A stretch of 64,000 bases of DNA from an uncultured Bacteroidia bacterium (GTDB taxonomy: Bacteria > Bacteroidota > Bacteroidia > Bacteroidales > ML635J-15): NCBI GenBank assembly GCA_902776565.1, contig CACYQN010000003.1, positions 1 through 64,000 of the forward strand, given 5' to 3'. A program made the translations under genes and the position numbers. Under the pieces are notes generated by a model that ran no database searches, was not told the origin of the DNA, and saw only the letters and a list, made by a program, of their open reading frames with translations. Below are positions 34,010 to 43,693 of the stretch, one piece after another. Position 1 is the first letter of the stretch. The number at the start of each line of letters is the position of its first letter.

Positions 34010-35635
34010 TTATCTCTTATCTCTCACTTCCCAATGACCGCTGTATCCACTACCAACATATTTGATATGAGTCAATTTAGACAGATGGCGTTTTATGGTT
34101 CTTAAACCTTTGCCACTTAATTTTGCCAAATCATCTGTTGTGATTTGCGGATTCAACATTATCTGTTCTTCAATCCATAAATCAAGATTCTTTTCTTTGG
34201 TGACATTTTGAGTATCATCTTGAGTGCCACTTTGACTTTCTTTATTACTTTGATTATCAACATTAAGTCTTTCTTGAGTGCCATCTTGAGTGCCATCCTG
34301 AGTGCCACCTTGAGTGCCACCTTGAGTGCCATCTTGAGGGACACCTTGAGGGACACCTTGAGGGACACCTTGAGTGCCACCTTGAGGGACATCTTGAGGG
34401 ACACCTTGAGGGACACCTTGAGGGACATCTTCGGTATCATCCAAATTTGACAATACAGTCACCATAAATGCCGTCAACTTTGACACATCAAACTCGGCCT
34501 TCTTGTTGCCGTTTTCCCTGAGCATATCCTGAACTCGCCTTACGCCCTGATTGAACATATTGACATACTTCATCTCCTTCATAGCCTCCGCCACGACAGG
34601 ATTACGATAGTCGTTCACTGTTGGAAAATTCTCGGGACGAGCCTCTCCATACAGACCGCCAGCATTCATAATTTCTATATGGTCATCGAATTGATAGAGG
34701 CGGATTGGCATATTCGATTGATAGTCGCGGTGCATACAGGCATTCATCAGCAGTTCGCGCAATGCATTGTTCGGATAATTTATGACAGTCTTTTCGCGGA
34801 ACAGACTTACCGATACTGGCCTTTGCGTTACTATTGCATCGCTTACAAACGATTCCAATGCTGGCAACATCTGAAACAGCGGACCATGAAAGCGTTTCTC
34901 GTTCAGCACTTCACCACCGATTACATTCCCTGCGAATCGCACATACTGGATGTAAGCCCCTGGCAAATAGTAGCGTGGATTCTTGCCAAACAATATTATG
35001 GCAGCGTATGTGGGACAGTCGTGGGTGCGGTCGTACAACCGTATAGAAGACAATTGTTCCTTTATGTCACGGCTATCTTCCGCCAGAATATCAGGAGCAA
35101 CCACCGCCGGCAGATACTGCTTCTTGATGTAGTCCAAGTTCAAATCGTCCAATGTGGCACCAAGGCAAGGTGTTGCATCAAAAGTCGCCATATAAGCCAT
35201 ACGCCGTTCCGTCAATATGCGTTCTTCGGCCTCACTTGCAATATCACGACGCGGACCTATGCGCACAAATACTCGTCCCCTATACCTAACGGGTGGTAGC
35301 AACGAAGGGGAAACTTCAGCCACCAGCAGGTCGCCTTCAGGGAATTCGAGTCGCTCTACCGTCATAACAGGCAAAGGCAGAATGTTGCCATCGGAACGAA
35401 TAGCGGAAATCTTTTTCAGCAGGGCATCGTCAACTTTCAATCCCGACAATTGGCCGTTGTCGTATGCGCCAATGAGCAAATATCCTTTTCGTCGCGAATC
35501 GGGCAAATCGTTGGAGAATGCACATATAGCCTCGCAGAACTTATCCATATTCGCAGTCGAAATAGTTCGCTCAACACGATAATTCTCCGTGCTTTGCAGC
35601 AATGCCAGTATTTCTTCTTTTGATATTTTAGTCAT
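34010..35635 (-). CDS. AlbA_2/Schlafen-type ATP-binding regulator with tandem-repeat linker
   Basis: 541 aa. N-terminal AlbA_2 (Schlafen-like) domain (about 10-130; 'DLPDSRRKGYLLIGAYDNG'), an ATP-binding/HATPase_c_4-type domain in the middle (about 270-390; 'ALRELLMNACMHRDYQ'), then a low-complexity linker of thirteen four-residue units (GVPQ, DVPQ, GGTQ, DGTQ; about 403-454) and a C-terminal winged-helix (about 485-541; 'TTDDLAKLSGKGLRTIKRHL'). Such proteins are regarded as putative transcriptional regulators or defence-linked factors. It is divergent from the type III restriction-modification genes. Start ATG 35635 follows a perfect promoter box and a GGAG site. Confidence 0.8.
   Translation of the reverse strand: MTKISKEEILALLQSTENYRVERTISTANMDKFCEAICAFSNDLPDSRRKGYLLIGAYDNGQLSGLKVDDALLKKISAIRSDGNILPLPVMTVERLEFPEGDLLVAEVSPSLLPPVRYRGRVFVRIGPRRDIASEAEERILTERRMAYMATFDATPCLGATLDDLNLDYIKKQYLPAVVAPDILAEDSRDIKEQLSSIRLYDRTHDCPTYAAIILFGKNPRYYLPGAYIQYVRFAGNVIGGEVLNEKRFHGPLFQMLPALESFVSDAIVTQRPVSVSLFREKTVINYPNNALRELLMNACMHRDYQSNMPIRLYQFDDHIEIMNAGGLYGEARPENFPTVNDYRNPVVAEAMKEMKYVNMFNQGVRRVQDMLRENGNKKAEFDVSKLTAFMVTVLSNLDDTEDVPQGVPQGVPQDVPQGGTQGVPQGVPQGVPQDGTQGGTQGGTQDGTQDGTQERLNVDNQSNKESQSGTQDDTQNVTKEKNLDLWIEEQIMLNPQITTDDLAKLSGKGLRTIKRHLSKLTHIKYVGSGYSGHWEVRDKR
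34273..34428 (-). repeat. Coding minisatellite: 13 units of 12 nt
   Basis: Thirteen uninterrupted 12-nt units of the form CTTGAG[T/G]G[C/A]CA[C/T] (plus-strand reading) encode the four-residue repeats in the AlbA-domain protein. Degenerate further copies follow on both sides. Unit number can change without a frameshift. Confidence 0.85.
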
Positions 35636-35674
35636 ACATTCTCCAATTTTGCATATCAACGAAAAATCATTGTG

Positions 35675-35682
35675 CAAAAATA
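35675..35682 (-). promoter_or_regulatory. -7 box (TATTTTTG) for the AlbA-domain gene
   Basis: Exact TAnnTTTG on the minus strand, 40 nt upstream of ATG 35635. An in-frame ATG at 35677 overlaps it and is unlikely. Confidence 0.6.
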
Positions 35683-35840
35683 CATTTTATTCAAGAAAAA
35701 GCAATGTTTTTGGGGTTAGTATTTCCTAAACGAACAGAAGAACAGTCGAGCAGTTTGGCTGCAAGCCTGTGATACAGCAAGCCTATAAGCCCCAAAACTT
35801 AGAAACTAAACATTTTCTTTTCCATCTCACCTTTTTCTAT

Positions 35841-35848
35841 TAAATTTG
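35841..35848 (+). promoter_or_regulatory. -7 box (TAAATTTG) for the type III R-M operon
   Basis: Exact TAnnTTTG, 31 nt before ATG 35879. Confidence 0.6.
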
Positions 35849-35878
35849 TCACCTCAAACTAATAACTAAAAAGCATAA

Positions 35879-37986
35879 ATGGCAAAAATAGACGACCTTA
35901 TAGGCAAAATCGAAAATCCCGAATTGCGGCAGCGCATTGAGCAGGAAGTGGCTAAGATGCAGAAGCAGCGTAAGTTCGGATTGGTTTTCGAGGAGCATCT
36001 GCCCGAATGCACGCCGCTTTTCGACATCCCCGTTACACGCGGATGTACGGTTGCCCTAAAGTCCAACCCGAATGGGGGGGGCAATTCGTTGATAATCATA
36101 TAGTTACAGATATAAAGAATGGCATTGCCACTTGCGAGAAACTCGACGGTTCACACACTATAAGCACTTTCGATGTTGACGACCTGGTGGTTGTGGCGCA
36201 GTTTGGCGAACCAATCTATCCATTCCTAAAGAAGATTGACTCGGTGCAGAATGCGCCCGACAGCGACTTGTGGCACACGTTGATTGAGGCCGACAACTAC
36301 CACGCCCTGCAGCTGCTTGTGTACCTTTATGCCGGACAGGTTGACTGCATCTACATTGACCCGCCCTACAACACCGGCGCCCGCGACTGGAAGTACAACA
36401 ACGACTATGTTGACTCTTCCGATGCCTACCGACACAGCAAATGGCTGTCCATGATGCAAAAACGGTTGAAACTGGCAAAGAAGTTGCTCAATCCGAACGA
36501 TTCTGTTTTGATTGTTACTATTGATGAGAACGAGTATCATCATTTAAGATGTTTGCTTGATGAAATATTTCCGGATGCAAAAATACAAATGATTAGTAGC
36601 GTTATTAATCCAAAAGGCGCACCGGGAGCAAAGAATTTTTTCAGAGTAGATGAGTACATTTTTTATGTACAAATTGGCGATGCGCTTCCTCAAAAAATAG
36701 CTTTGTCAGATGATTTTAGGATGAACGCATCGGACAAACGAGTTAACAAATTAATTCGTTGGCAGGGTTTGGCAAAAACACAATATACAAGAGAACACGC
36801 GCCAGGGTGCTTTTATCCAATTTACTTAAATGAAGATATGACACATATCGTTGATGTTGGAGATCCAATAGGGCGAGGCGTTGATAGAAACAGCATTCCT
36901 CCTAAAAAAGGTTGTGTTGCTGTATGGCCAATTAATAAAGCTTCAGGAACAGAAGCGCAATGGAGTTTATCCGCACCGTTGTTGCGGAACAACCTCAGTA
37001 AAGGTTATGTTCGTGTAGCGAAAGGCGGCACAGGAGGGATTTATTATCTAACCGCTGGTGTAATTAAGCAAATCGAAAACGGAGAATATGAGATTTTAGG
37101 AAGGGATTCTGATGGTTCTATAATAATTGATGAGTCTGAGTATGAGTATAAGTTCGTTCCCGGAACCGCATGGAGGGTAACGTCACACGATGCAACAAGA
37201 TATGGTTCTGATTTGCTTACTAAACTAATCCCAAACAGGAAGTTTCCTTTCCCAAAGTCATTATACGCAACTCATGATGCAATTCGGTTCTTTGTGGCAA
37301 ATAAGCCCAATGCCCTAATCGTTGACTTCTTCGCCGGTTCAGGCACGACGCTCCATGCAGTCAATCTGCTGAACGCGGAAGACGGCGGGCATCGTCGGTG
37401 TATACTTGTCACTAACAATGAGGTCTCCGACGCGGAAGCAAAGGAAATGTCGGCAAAGGGTCTCAAGCCCGGCGACGACGAGTGGGAAAAGCTTGGCATT
37501 GCGCGCTATGTTACCTGGCCGCGCACGGTCTGCTCTATTGAGGGGCACGATGTAAACGGCAATCCGCTAAAAGGCAACTATATCGGCAGCGAAATACCTA
37601 TGGCAGATGGTTTTAAGGCAAACGCAGTTTACTTCAAGTTGGGTTTCCTGAACAAGACAAATGTATCGCTTGGGCGTGAGTTTGCGCGAATGCTTTCGCT
37701 GCTTTGGATGAAGGCTGGCGCGCACGGTGTCTGCCCAGAAATAGAAGGCAACGGCGTCCCCGATATGCTTGTGTATCCCGAAAACCGCTTTGCCGTATTG
37801 AACTCAGAGTCGGCATTCGGCACATTCGCAAGCGAGGTGAACTCGCATCCCGAAATCGACACCGCATTCATCATCACCGATTCCGAAAACGCCTACAAGG
37901 ATATGATTCGCCACCTCGACGTGCGCCGTTCGTTCCAGCTCTACCGCGACTATTTAGACAATTTCCGTATCAACCAAAACAGATAA
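35879..37986 (+). CDS. mod: Type III DNA methyltransferase (Mod), out of frame at a G8 tract
   Basis: The first frame (35879-36103, 74 codons) gives the usual Mod N-terminus, then stops just after the G8 tract at 36074-36081. The second frame carries the rest to 37986. Adding one G (or removing two) joins them into about 702 aa. The body has the beta-class order of N6-adenine methyltransferases: DPPYNTG (near residue 161), a target-recognition region, then 'DFFAGSGTT' (near 484). Mod methylates adenine and supplies the specificity of the type III complex. As sequenced it is off; either it is phase-variable or this is a homopolymer error. The central 36500-37270 stretch is more AT-rich than its flanks, as expected for a swapped recognition domain. 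The restriction gene follows 2 nt after the stop. Confidence 0.88.
36074..36081 (+). repeat. Homopolymer G8 in mod
   Basis: Eight consecutive G near codon 66 of mod, exactly where the two coding frames meet. G9 (or G6) would restore the full frame. Confidence 0.9.
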
Positions 37987-37988
37987 GT

Positions 37989-40790
37989 ATGAAATGCAAC
38001 TTGTTCCCATTCCAGCAGAAGGCGCTCGACTCGCTTCACCAGTATTGCGCCTTTGCACAGCAGAGCTACAGCACAATGCTCGTTCCTCAGGTAATAAGTT
38101 TCACCGCCCCAACAGGCGCAGGAAAAACCATAATTTCGTCGGCACTCATTGAGCAGATTTTCTGCGGAAGTTCATTTGTAGCCGAACAGCCCGATGCCAT
38201 CGTGGTGTGGCTCAGCGATTCGCCCGAACTCAACAAGCAGTCGCGTGACAAGATTGAAACCAAAGCCGACAGAATACAGATTGGGCAGTGCATAACAATC
38301 GAGGACGAAAGTTTCGACCAGGAAATGCTCGAGGATGGATATGTATATTTTCTTAACACACAGAAACTTAGCAAAAGTAGCAATCTCACAAACCACAGCG
38401 ATTCGCGGCAGTACACCATCTGGGAGACGCTTAACAACACCATACTCGCCAAGTCCGACCGCCTGTATATGATTATTGACGAGGCGCATCGCGGTGCAAA
38501 GACAAACCAGACCACCATAATGCAGACCTTCATAAAGGGAAGCGACAAGTGCAAGCCTATGCCAGTGGTGATTGGTATGAGTGCAACGCTCGAACGTTTC
38601 AACACTTTGGTTGCAGGCACGACATCGTCGCAGCATCACGTAATAGTATCTCCCGACGAGGTTCGCCAGTCGGGTCTGCTCAAGGACCTGATTGAAATCT
38701 ACAGTCCCGACGATTCGCTGTCGAACAAAGAAATGGGCGTGCTTCAGGCCGCCACCGACGAATGGCGCGACAAATGGCTGCACTGGTACCAGTACTGCAA
38801 GGAACAGCACTACAAGTATGTAAATCCTGTGTTTGTAGTTCAGGTGGAAGCTGGCAAGGGCAAACAGATTTCGACCACCGACCTCGACGAATGCCTCGAC
38901 GTAATCGAAAAACGGTTAGGCTCAAAGTATCTTGAAGGCGAAGTTGTGCATTGTTTCGGCGACAAGTCCGACATCGTGGTAAACGGTCTGAAAGTCCGCT
39001 ACGAGGAGCCGTCGCGCATTCAGGACGACGACAACATAAAGCTGGTATTCTTCAAGGAAAGCCTTTCGACAGGCTGGGATTGTCCGAGAGCCGAAACTAT
39101 GATGTCCTTCCGCCACGCAGTCGACAGCACCTACATCGCACAGTTGCTCGGCCGAATGATTCGCACCCCGATGCAGATGCATATTCAGGTCGACGAGTCG
39201 CTTAACAACGTACATCTTTATCTACCAAACTTCGACATCGACACCGTATCGTCGATAGTTGATGAACTGCAAAAGGTGGAAGGCGGAACAATTCCTGCAA
39301 ACTTTATCGAGGAGACAGTTGGTGGCAACCATAAAGTTGAAATACTTTCCGCCACAAACCGCACGCAGCAGTCGAGTTCGCTGTCGGCACAGCCTATGCC
39401 GAGATTCAGTACAGACACATCGGCATACGACACAAGCGCACAGCCGGCGGTACCACAAGTTCATACGCCAAACACAGGCTACGAACCGCAGGAAAGAGCA
39501 GTTGATGTTGCTGCCGAACCCGAACCTTTTGCCCTTGTGTCGCCTATGCAACAGCACACACAGCGGACTGCAATGCCATCGTCGCAAGCACAACGCACAG
39601 TAACGCCAACGCCCTCACAACATACCGACAGCATCGACCGCGAAGAAGTTATGCGTGAAGTAAATTCGATGGGCTTGCTTACCTACGATGTCCGTACCGT
39701 AAGAATCAACGACTATGCAAATTCGCTGTTCAAGCTGGCGCATCTGCTGACTCAGTCGGAACTATGGCACGACGCTGTCGATACTATCGTAAAGGAGGTT
39801 GTCGACAAGATTCACGACTACATCGAGTATCTGAAGTCGAAAGGCGAATACGAGAAGATGGCAGAAAAGGTACTTGAGTTCAAGTTGACAAAGAAGGTTT
39901 TCGATGCTTTGGGACAGGCGGTTGACGACGGACGGCAACTGTCGATGTTCACCTCGTCGAATGCCGACCTCGAAAGGCAGTTCCGTCAGGCAAACAATCT
40001 GCTATACAACGAAGGTCTTGGCAACAGGTATGGAGACTTTTATCTCGATTACAACGACGAGGACGCATACAAGATTCAGTTTATCCTTTATGTCGGCAAC
40101 GAAGACTGTATGAAAAGCCTGCATACCTATGCCGAAAACAGGTTCCACGACCTTATCGACCAATATCGCATCAGCATAAGCAAACTGGAAGAACGTTTCC
40201 GTCAGCAGTACGACAAGATTGTTTCGGACGGCGACTTGACAAGCAAGCACAATTTCCGTCTGCCCGAAAGTATAAACGTAACCCTCGACGAAAACGGCGA
40301 CACATACACCGACCATCTGTTTGTCAACGACAAGGGCATCGCGAAGTTCAAGCTTAACGAATGGGAAAAAACCACGCTTGAGGAAGAACGCAAGCGCGAC
40401 GGATACATCTGCTGGTTGCGCAATCAGCCGCGCAAACCGTGGGCAATGTGCATACCATACATGATAAACAACGAATACAAACCTATGTATCCCGACTTTC
40501 TGGTATTCCGCAAGGCATCGGACGGTTCAATGCGCGTTGCCATCCTCGAACCCCACGGCGACCAGTATGTCGACGGACTGCCCAAGGCAAAAGGTATGGC
40601 CGAATATGCACGGCAGAACCAGGCGATAGGCCGCATACAGCTTATACGCGTGTTCAAGGACTCTACAACAGGAAAACTGCATTGCCGCAGACTCGATATG
40701 TCGAAGTCGGCAATACAGAACAAGGTTATGCACCTGAACACTCCAGACGAACTCGACAATCTTTTTCAGACAGAAGGGATAGTGGATTAA
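37989..40790 (+). CDS. res: Type III restriction enzyme Res subunit (DEAD-box translocase/nuclease)
   Basis: 933 aa from ATG 37989, 2 nt after the mod stop. Superfamily 2 helicase motifs: Walker A 'APTGAGKT' (40-47), motif II 'DEAH' (164-167), 'VVIGMSATLERF' (motif III), 'FFKESLSTGWDCPRA' and 'QLLGRMIRTP' (motif VI). A long linker rich in S, T, Q and P (about 455-545) separates the motor from the C-terminal part, where 'YPDFLVFR...VAILEPHG' occupies the position of the PD-(D/E)XK nuclease; the final K is replaced by H as in related members. With Mod it cuts unmethylated DNA after ATP-dependent sliding. If mod is off, Res alone should be inactive, which is safe for the host. Confidence 0.88.
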   Translation: MKCNLFPFQQKALDSLHQYCAFAQQSYSTMLVPQVISFTAPTGAGKTIISSALIEQIFCGSSFVAEQPDAIVVWLSDSPELNKQSRDKIETKADRIQIGQCITIEDESFDQEMLEDGYVYFLNTQKLSKSSNLTNHSDSRQYTIWETLNNTILAKSDRLYMIIDEAHRGAKTNQTTIMQTFIKGSDKCKPMPVVIGMSATLERFNTLVAGTTSSQHHVIVSPDEVRQSGLLKDLIEIYSPDDSLSNKEMGVLQAATDEWRDKWLHWYQYCKEQHYKYVNPVFVVQVEAGKGKQISTTDLDECLDVIEKRLGSKYLEGEVVHCFGDKSDIVVNGLKVRYEEPSRIQDDDNIKLVFFKESLSTGWDCPRAETMMSFRHAVDSTYIAQLLGRMIRTPMQMHIQVDESLNNVHLYLPNFDIDTVSSIVDELQKVEGGTIPANFIEETVGGNHKVEILSATNRTQQSSSLSAQPMPRFSTDTSAYDTSAQPAVPQVHTPNTGYEPQERAVDVAAEPEPFALVSPMQQHTQRTAMPSSQAQRTVTPTPSQHTDSIDREEVMREVNSMGLLTYDVRTVRINDYANSLFKLAHLLTQSELWHDAVDTIVKEVVDKIHDYIEYLKSKGEYEKMAEKVLEFKLTKKVFDALGQAVDDGRQLSMFTSSNADLERQFRQANNLLYNEGLGNRYGDFYLDYNDEDAYKIQFILYVGNEDCMKSLHTYAENRFHDLIDQYRISISKLEERFRQQYDKIVSDGDLTSKHNFRLPESINVTLDENGDTYTDHLFVNDKGIAKFKLNEWEKTTLEEERKRDGYICWLRNQPRKPWAMCIPYMINNEYKPMYPDFLVFRKASDGSMRVAILEPHGDQYVDGLPKAKGMAEYARQNQAIGRIQLIRVFKDSTTGKLHCRRLDMSKSAIQNKVMHLNTPDELDNLFQTEGIVD

Positions 40791-40850
40791 ATGTTGGAAT
40801 TTCTACATTCACATTTTTATTTATCTGCATAAAATCCGAAAAATTTTATG

Positions 40851-40858
40851 TAAGTTTG
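40851..40858 (+). promoter_or_regulatory. -7 box (TAAGTTTG) for clpP
   Basis: Exact TAnnTTTG, 19 nt before the clpP start. Confidence 0.65.
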
Positions 40859-40877
40859 CGTCCTAAAAAAATGACGC

Positions 40878-41558
40878 ATGAACTATAATAACGATTTTCG
40901 CAAGTACGCCGTAAAGCACAGAGGCGTAAACGGTCTAGTTTTCGACCAGTACACAAGCATTTACAACGGTTATATCAACCCTACCATCATTGAGGAGAGA
41001 ACCCTTAACGTTGCGCAGATGGACGTTTTCTCACGACTGATGATGGACAGGATTATATTCCTTGGCACACCTATAAACGATGATGTAGCAAACATTATCC
41101 AGGCTCAGCTCCTTTTCCTCGAAAGCAGCGACCCGAACAAGGACATACAGATATATTTCAACTCGCCCGGCGGTTCTGTTTACGCAGGTCTTGGCATCTA
41201 CGACACAATGCAGTACATACGTTCCGACGTGGCTACCATCTGCACGGGCATGGCCGCTTCGATGGCTGCAGTTCTGCTTTGCGCAGGCGCACACGGAAAG
41301 CGCTCGGCACTGAAGCATTCGCGCGTGATGATTCACCAGCCTATGGGTGGCGCAGAAGGTCAGGCTTCCGACATCGAAATCACCGCAAAGGAAATACTGA
41401 AGCTCCGCGAGGAACTTTACGAAATCATTGCCAACCACTCGCACCAGGACATCGAAAAGGTTCGCATCGACTCCGACCGCGACCACTGGATGATTGCCGA
41501 GGAAGCTAAGGAATACGGAATGATTGACGAAATTCTGTTTAGGGAAATCGAATACTAA
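40878..41558 (+). CDS. clpP: ATP-dependent Clp protease proteolytic subunit
   Basis: 226 aa serine protease. Catalytic serine in '[12 protein letters not shown]', histidine in '[10 protein letters not shown]' and aspartate further on, in the usual ClpP spacing; '[20 protein letters not shown]' is the substrate-binding strand. The N-terminus carries about 30 residues that would be processed or disordered. It forms the tetradecameric chamber used by ClpX, encoded next. Confidence 0.95.
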   Translation: MNYNNDFRKYAVKHRGVNGLVFDQYTSIYNGYINPTIIEERTLNVAQMDVFSRLMMDRIIFLGTPINDDVANIIQAQLLFLESSDPNKDIQIYFNSPGGSVYAGLGIYDTMQYIRSDVATICTGMAASMAAVLLCAGAHGKRSALKHSRVMIHQPMGGAEGQASDIEITAKEILKLREELYEIIANHSHQDIEKVRIDSDRDHWMIAEEAKEYGMIDEILFREIEY

Positions 41559-41593
41559 ATAATGGACAATTGACAATGAATAATGGATAATTT

Positions 41594-41623
41594 TGTAGCG
41601 ACGTGCCATGGCACGTCGCTACA
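41594..41623. repeat. Dispersed palindrome, copy 3 (centre GTGCCATGGCAC)
   Basis: 30-nt perfect palindrome starting TGTAGCGACG and ending CGTCGCTACA between clpP and clpX. It shares its outer arms with the copy at 62508 while its centre differs. Confidence 0.8.
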
Positions 41624-41672
41624 GATTATCAAATTATCAAATCATCGAATTTTCAAATTTTTGAATCATCTA

Positions 41673-42896
41673 ATGGACAAAAACGATAGATGCTCGCTGT
41701 GTGGTCGTTCGCGTAAGGAAGTTGGAATCCTGTTTCAGGGTGTCAACGGAAACATCTGCGACGACTGCATAAGACGAGGATACGAGATACTGAAGGAAGA
41801 AGAGCAGTTCCACAAAAACGACAAGCCTGCGAAAACAGCTGTCAACCTTAAGAAGCCGAAGGAAATCAAGGCTTTCCTCGACGACTATGTAATCGGGCAG
41901 GACTATGCAAAGAAGGTGCTGTCGGTAGCCGTTTACAACCACTACAAGCGCATCAGCCAGGAAAAGAACGATGTTGACATCGAAAAGTCGAACATAATAA
42001 TGGTCGGAGAAACAGGCACAGGCAAGACATTGCTGGCCAAGACAATAGCCAAAATGCTCAATGTACCGTTCGCAATAGTTGATGCAACCGTGCTTACCGA
42101 AGCCGGGTATGTCGGCGAAGACATCGAAAGTTTGCTCACCCGTCTGCTTCAGGCTGCCGACTACGATGTGGCATCGGCAGAACAAGGCATTGTCTTTATT
42201 GACGAAATCGACAAGATTGCCCGCAAAGGCGACAATCCGAGCATCACCCGCGACGTGTCGGGCGAAGGCGTGCAGCAGGGACTTCTCAAGTTGCTCGAAG
42301 GCTCGATAGTGAACGTTCCTCCGCAGGGCGGACGCAAGCACCCCGAGCAGAAAATGATTGCCGTGGATACCAAGAACATATTGTTTATCTGCGGAGGAGC
42401 ATTCGAAGGTCTCGACAAGATTATCGCACGACGCATGAATACGCAGGTGGTAGGCTACGGAACGCAGAAAAACATAGAGAAAATCGACAGCAAGAATATG
42501 TTGCAGTACGTTATTCCCGAGGACATCCGCAAGTTCGGACTTATACCCGAAATAGTTGGTCGTCTGCCAGTTCTTGCCTACCTAAATCCTCTCGACCGCG
42601 AAACCCTGAGGATGATTCTCACCGAACCGAAGAACTCCATAGTAAACCAGTACATAAAACTGTTCAAGATTGACGGAATCGACATCAAGTTCGATGATGA
42701 TGCGTTGGACTATATAGTTGACCAGGCAATTTCGTTCAAGCTGGGAGCAAGAGGTCTGCGTTCAATATGCGAATCAATAATGCTTGAGGCTATGTTTGAG
42801 ATGCCTTCGGAAAAAAAGAAGTCGTTTGTCGTAACAAAGGAATATGCCGAAAGCAAAATCGACAAGACTGCGGCAATAAAATTCAGGAACGCGTAA
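41673..42896 (+). CDS. clpX: ATP-dependent Clp protease ATP-binding subunit
   Basis: 407 aa from ATG 41673 (an upstream in-frame ATG at 41583 would translate the palindromic spacer and is rejected). N-terminal C4 zinc finger ('CSLCG' and 'CDDC'), Walker A 'GETGTGKT', Walker B '[11 protein letters not shown]', the GYVGE pore-loop motif, and the C-terminal AAA+ lid with the ClpP-docking loop region. It unfolds substrates and feeds them to ClpP, encoded 115 nt upstream. Confidence 0.95.
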   Translation: MDKNDRCSLCGRSRKEVGILFQGVNGNICDDCIRRGYEILKEEEQFHKNDKPAKTAVNLKKPKEIKAFLDDYVIGQDYAKKVLSVAVYNHYKRISQEKNDVDIEKSNIIMVGETGTGKTLLAKTIAKMLNVPFAIVDATVLTEAGYVGEDIESLLTRLLQAADYDVASAEQGIVFIDEIDKIARKGDNPSITRDVSGEGVQQGLLKLLEGSIVNVPPQGGRKHPEQKMIAVDTKNILFICGGAFEGLDKIIARRMNTQVVGYGTQKNIEKIDSKNMLQYVIPEDIRKFGLIPEIVGRLPVLAYLNPLDRETLRMILTEPKNSIVNQYIKLFKIDGIDIKFDDDALDYIVDQAISFKLGARGLRSICESIMLEAMFEMPSEKKKSFVVTKEYAESKIDKTAAIKFRNA

Positions 42897-42918
42897 AATA
42901 CGCAATAATATCAGAATG

Positions 42919-42962
42919 CCCATCATTGTTATCAATAGAAAACAGTGATGGGTTTACTTTTT
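42919..42962 (+). terminator. Terminator after clpX
   Basis: 12-bp stem (CCCATCATTGTT with AACAGTGATGGG, one G-U pair) at 42919-42930 and 42941-42952, followed by TTTACTTTTTT. Confidence 0.8.
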
Positions 42963-42966
42963 TCAG

Positions 42967-43632
42967 CTAGTAGTTCCACGTATAATTTATTGTGGAGTCC
43001 TGTTCACAAATGAACTTTTTGCTCCTGAACTCAGAAGTACCCTTGCGTACAAGGTAGCGGTTTACTGTTATTTCATCGCCAGCTACAATGTTGCACACAA
43101 ACTCTTCGTTAACATTAAGACCTTCAAACGAATAGTAATCCGACGAGCAACACTCGGAACATAGCGGGTTTATTCCCTCCACTTTAATTCTTGCAACATC
43201 GTTTTCATCGCCCTGATATGCACCGTATGCGTTGCGAATCTTAAAGTGTATGTAGCCAGCCTTGGGAATTGTGAGGTTCTTTTCGTACTCCGAAGCTGTT
43301 TCTTCGGGCATAAAGTCAGTAATATTAGGGTGATAACCGTCCTTCGAAAGGCGCAGGCTGTATTCGCCGGCAGCAACAGGTTCAAATTCGAGGCTGTAGT
43401 TTCCTTCCGCATCGGTAACCGTTGACGCAAATTTTTCAAAAGTGCCCGAAAAACTGCCAGAAGTTATCCTTGTAAGATATAAATCTACAGTCACATCGCC
43501 TACTGCTTCACCAGTTGACATGTCGGAAACCTTTCCATAAATGTGATTTTCAGCCTTTTTACACGAACTTGCACTTATTCCAAATGTTATGATAATCAAT
43601 GCGATGAAAAAAATATTTTTTATTCCGTTCAT
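42967..43632 (-). CDS. Lipoprotein with carboxypeptidase-regulatory-like domain
   Basis: 221 aa from ATG 43632. Signal peptide with lipobox 'ISASSC' (Cys about 21), then a carboxypeptidase regulatory-like beta-sandwich (about 28-110; 'IYGKVSDMSTGEAVGDVTVDLY', given here as residues 29-50, and 'TDAEGNYSLEFEPVAAGEYSL'), and a C-terminal beta-rich part with six cysteines. Expected at the outer membrane. A longer open frame to 44271 is only antisense to pepD. Divergent from pepD with a shared 60-nt promoter region. Function unknown. Confidence 0.75.
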   Translation of the reverse strand: MNGIKNIFFIALIIITFGISASSCKKAENHIYGKVSDMSTGEAVGDVTVDLYLTRITSGSFSGTFEKFASTVTDAEGNYSLEFEPVAAGEYSLRLSKDGYHPNITDFMPEETASEYEKNLTIPKAGYIHFKIRNAYGAYQGDENDVARIKVEGINPLCSECCSSDYYSFEGLNVNEEFVCNIVAGDEITVNRYLVRKGTSEFRSKKFICEQDSTINYTWNY

Positions 43633-43671
43633 TTTTTTTGCTGTTAGTCCGATAAGTATTAATTTCGTTGT

Positions 43672-43679
43672 CAAAATTA
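43672..43679 (-). promoter_or_regulatory. -7 box (TAATTTTG) for the lipoprotein gene
   Basis: Exact TAnnTTTG on the minus strand, 40 nt upstream of ATG 43632. A weaker TAATTTCG on the plus strand (43660-43667) may serve pepD. Confidence 0.5.
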
Positions 43680-43693
43680 ATAAAAATTTTTCT

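Noticed and set aside
34208..34450. Plus-strand open frame across the 12-nt minisatellite
   Set aside because: An artefact of the stop-free repeat. The minus strand encodes the AlbA-domain protein with intact flanking domains.
37704..37988. Upstream extension of the res frame into mod
   Set aside because: It overlaps mod in another frame; ATG 37989, 2 nt after the mod stop, gives the normal Res N-terminus.
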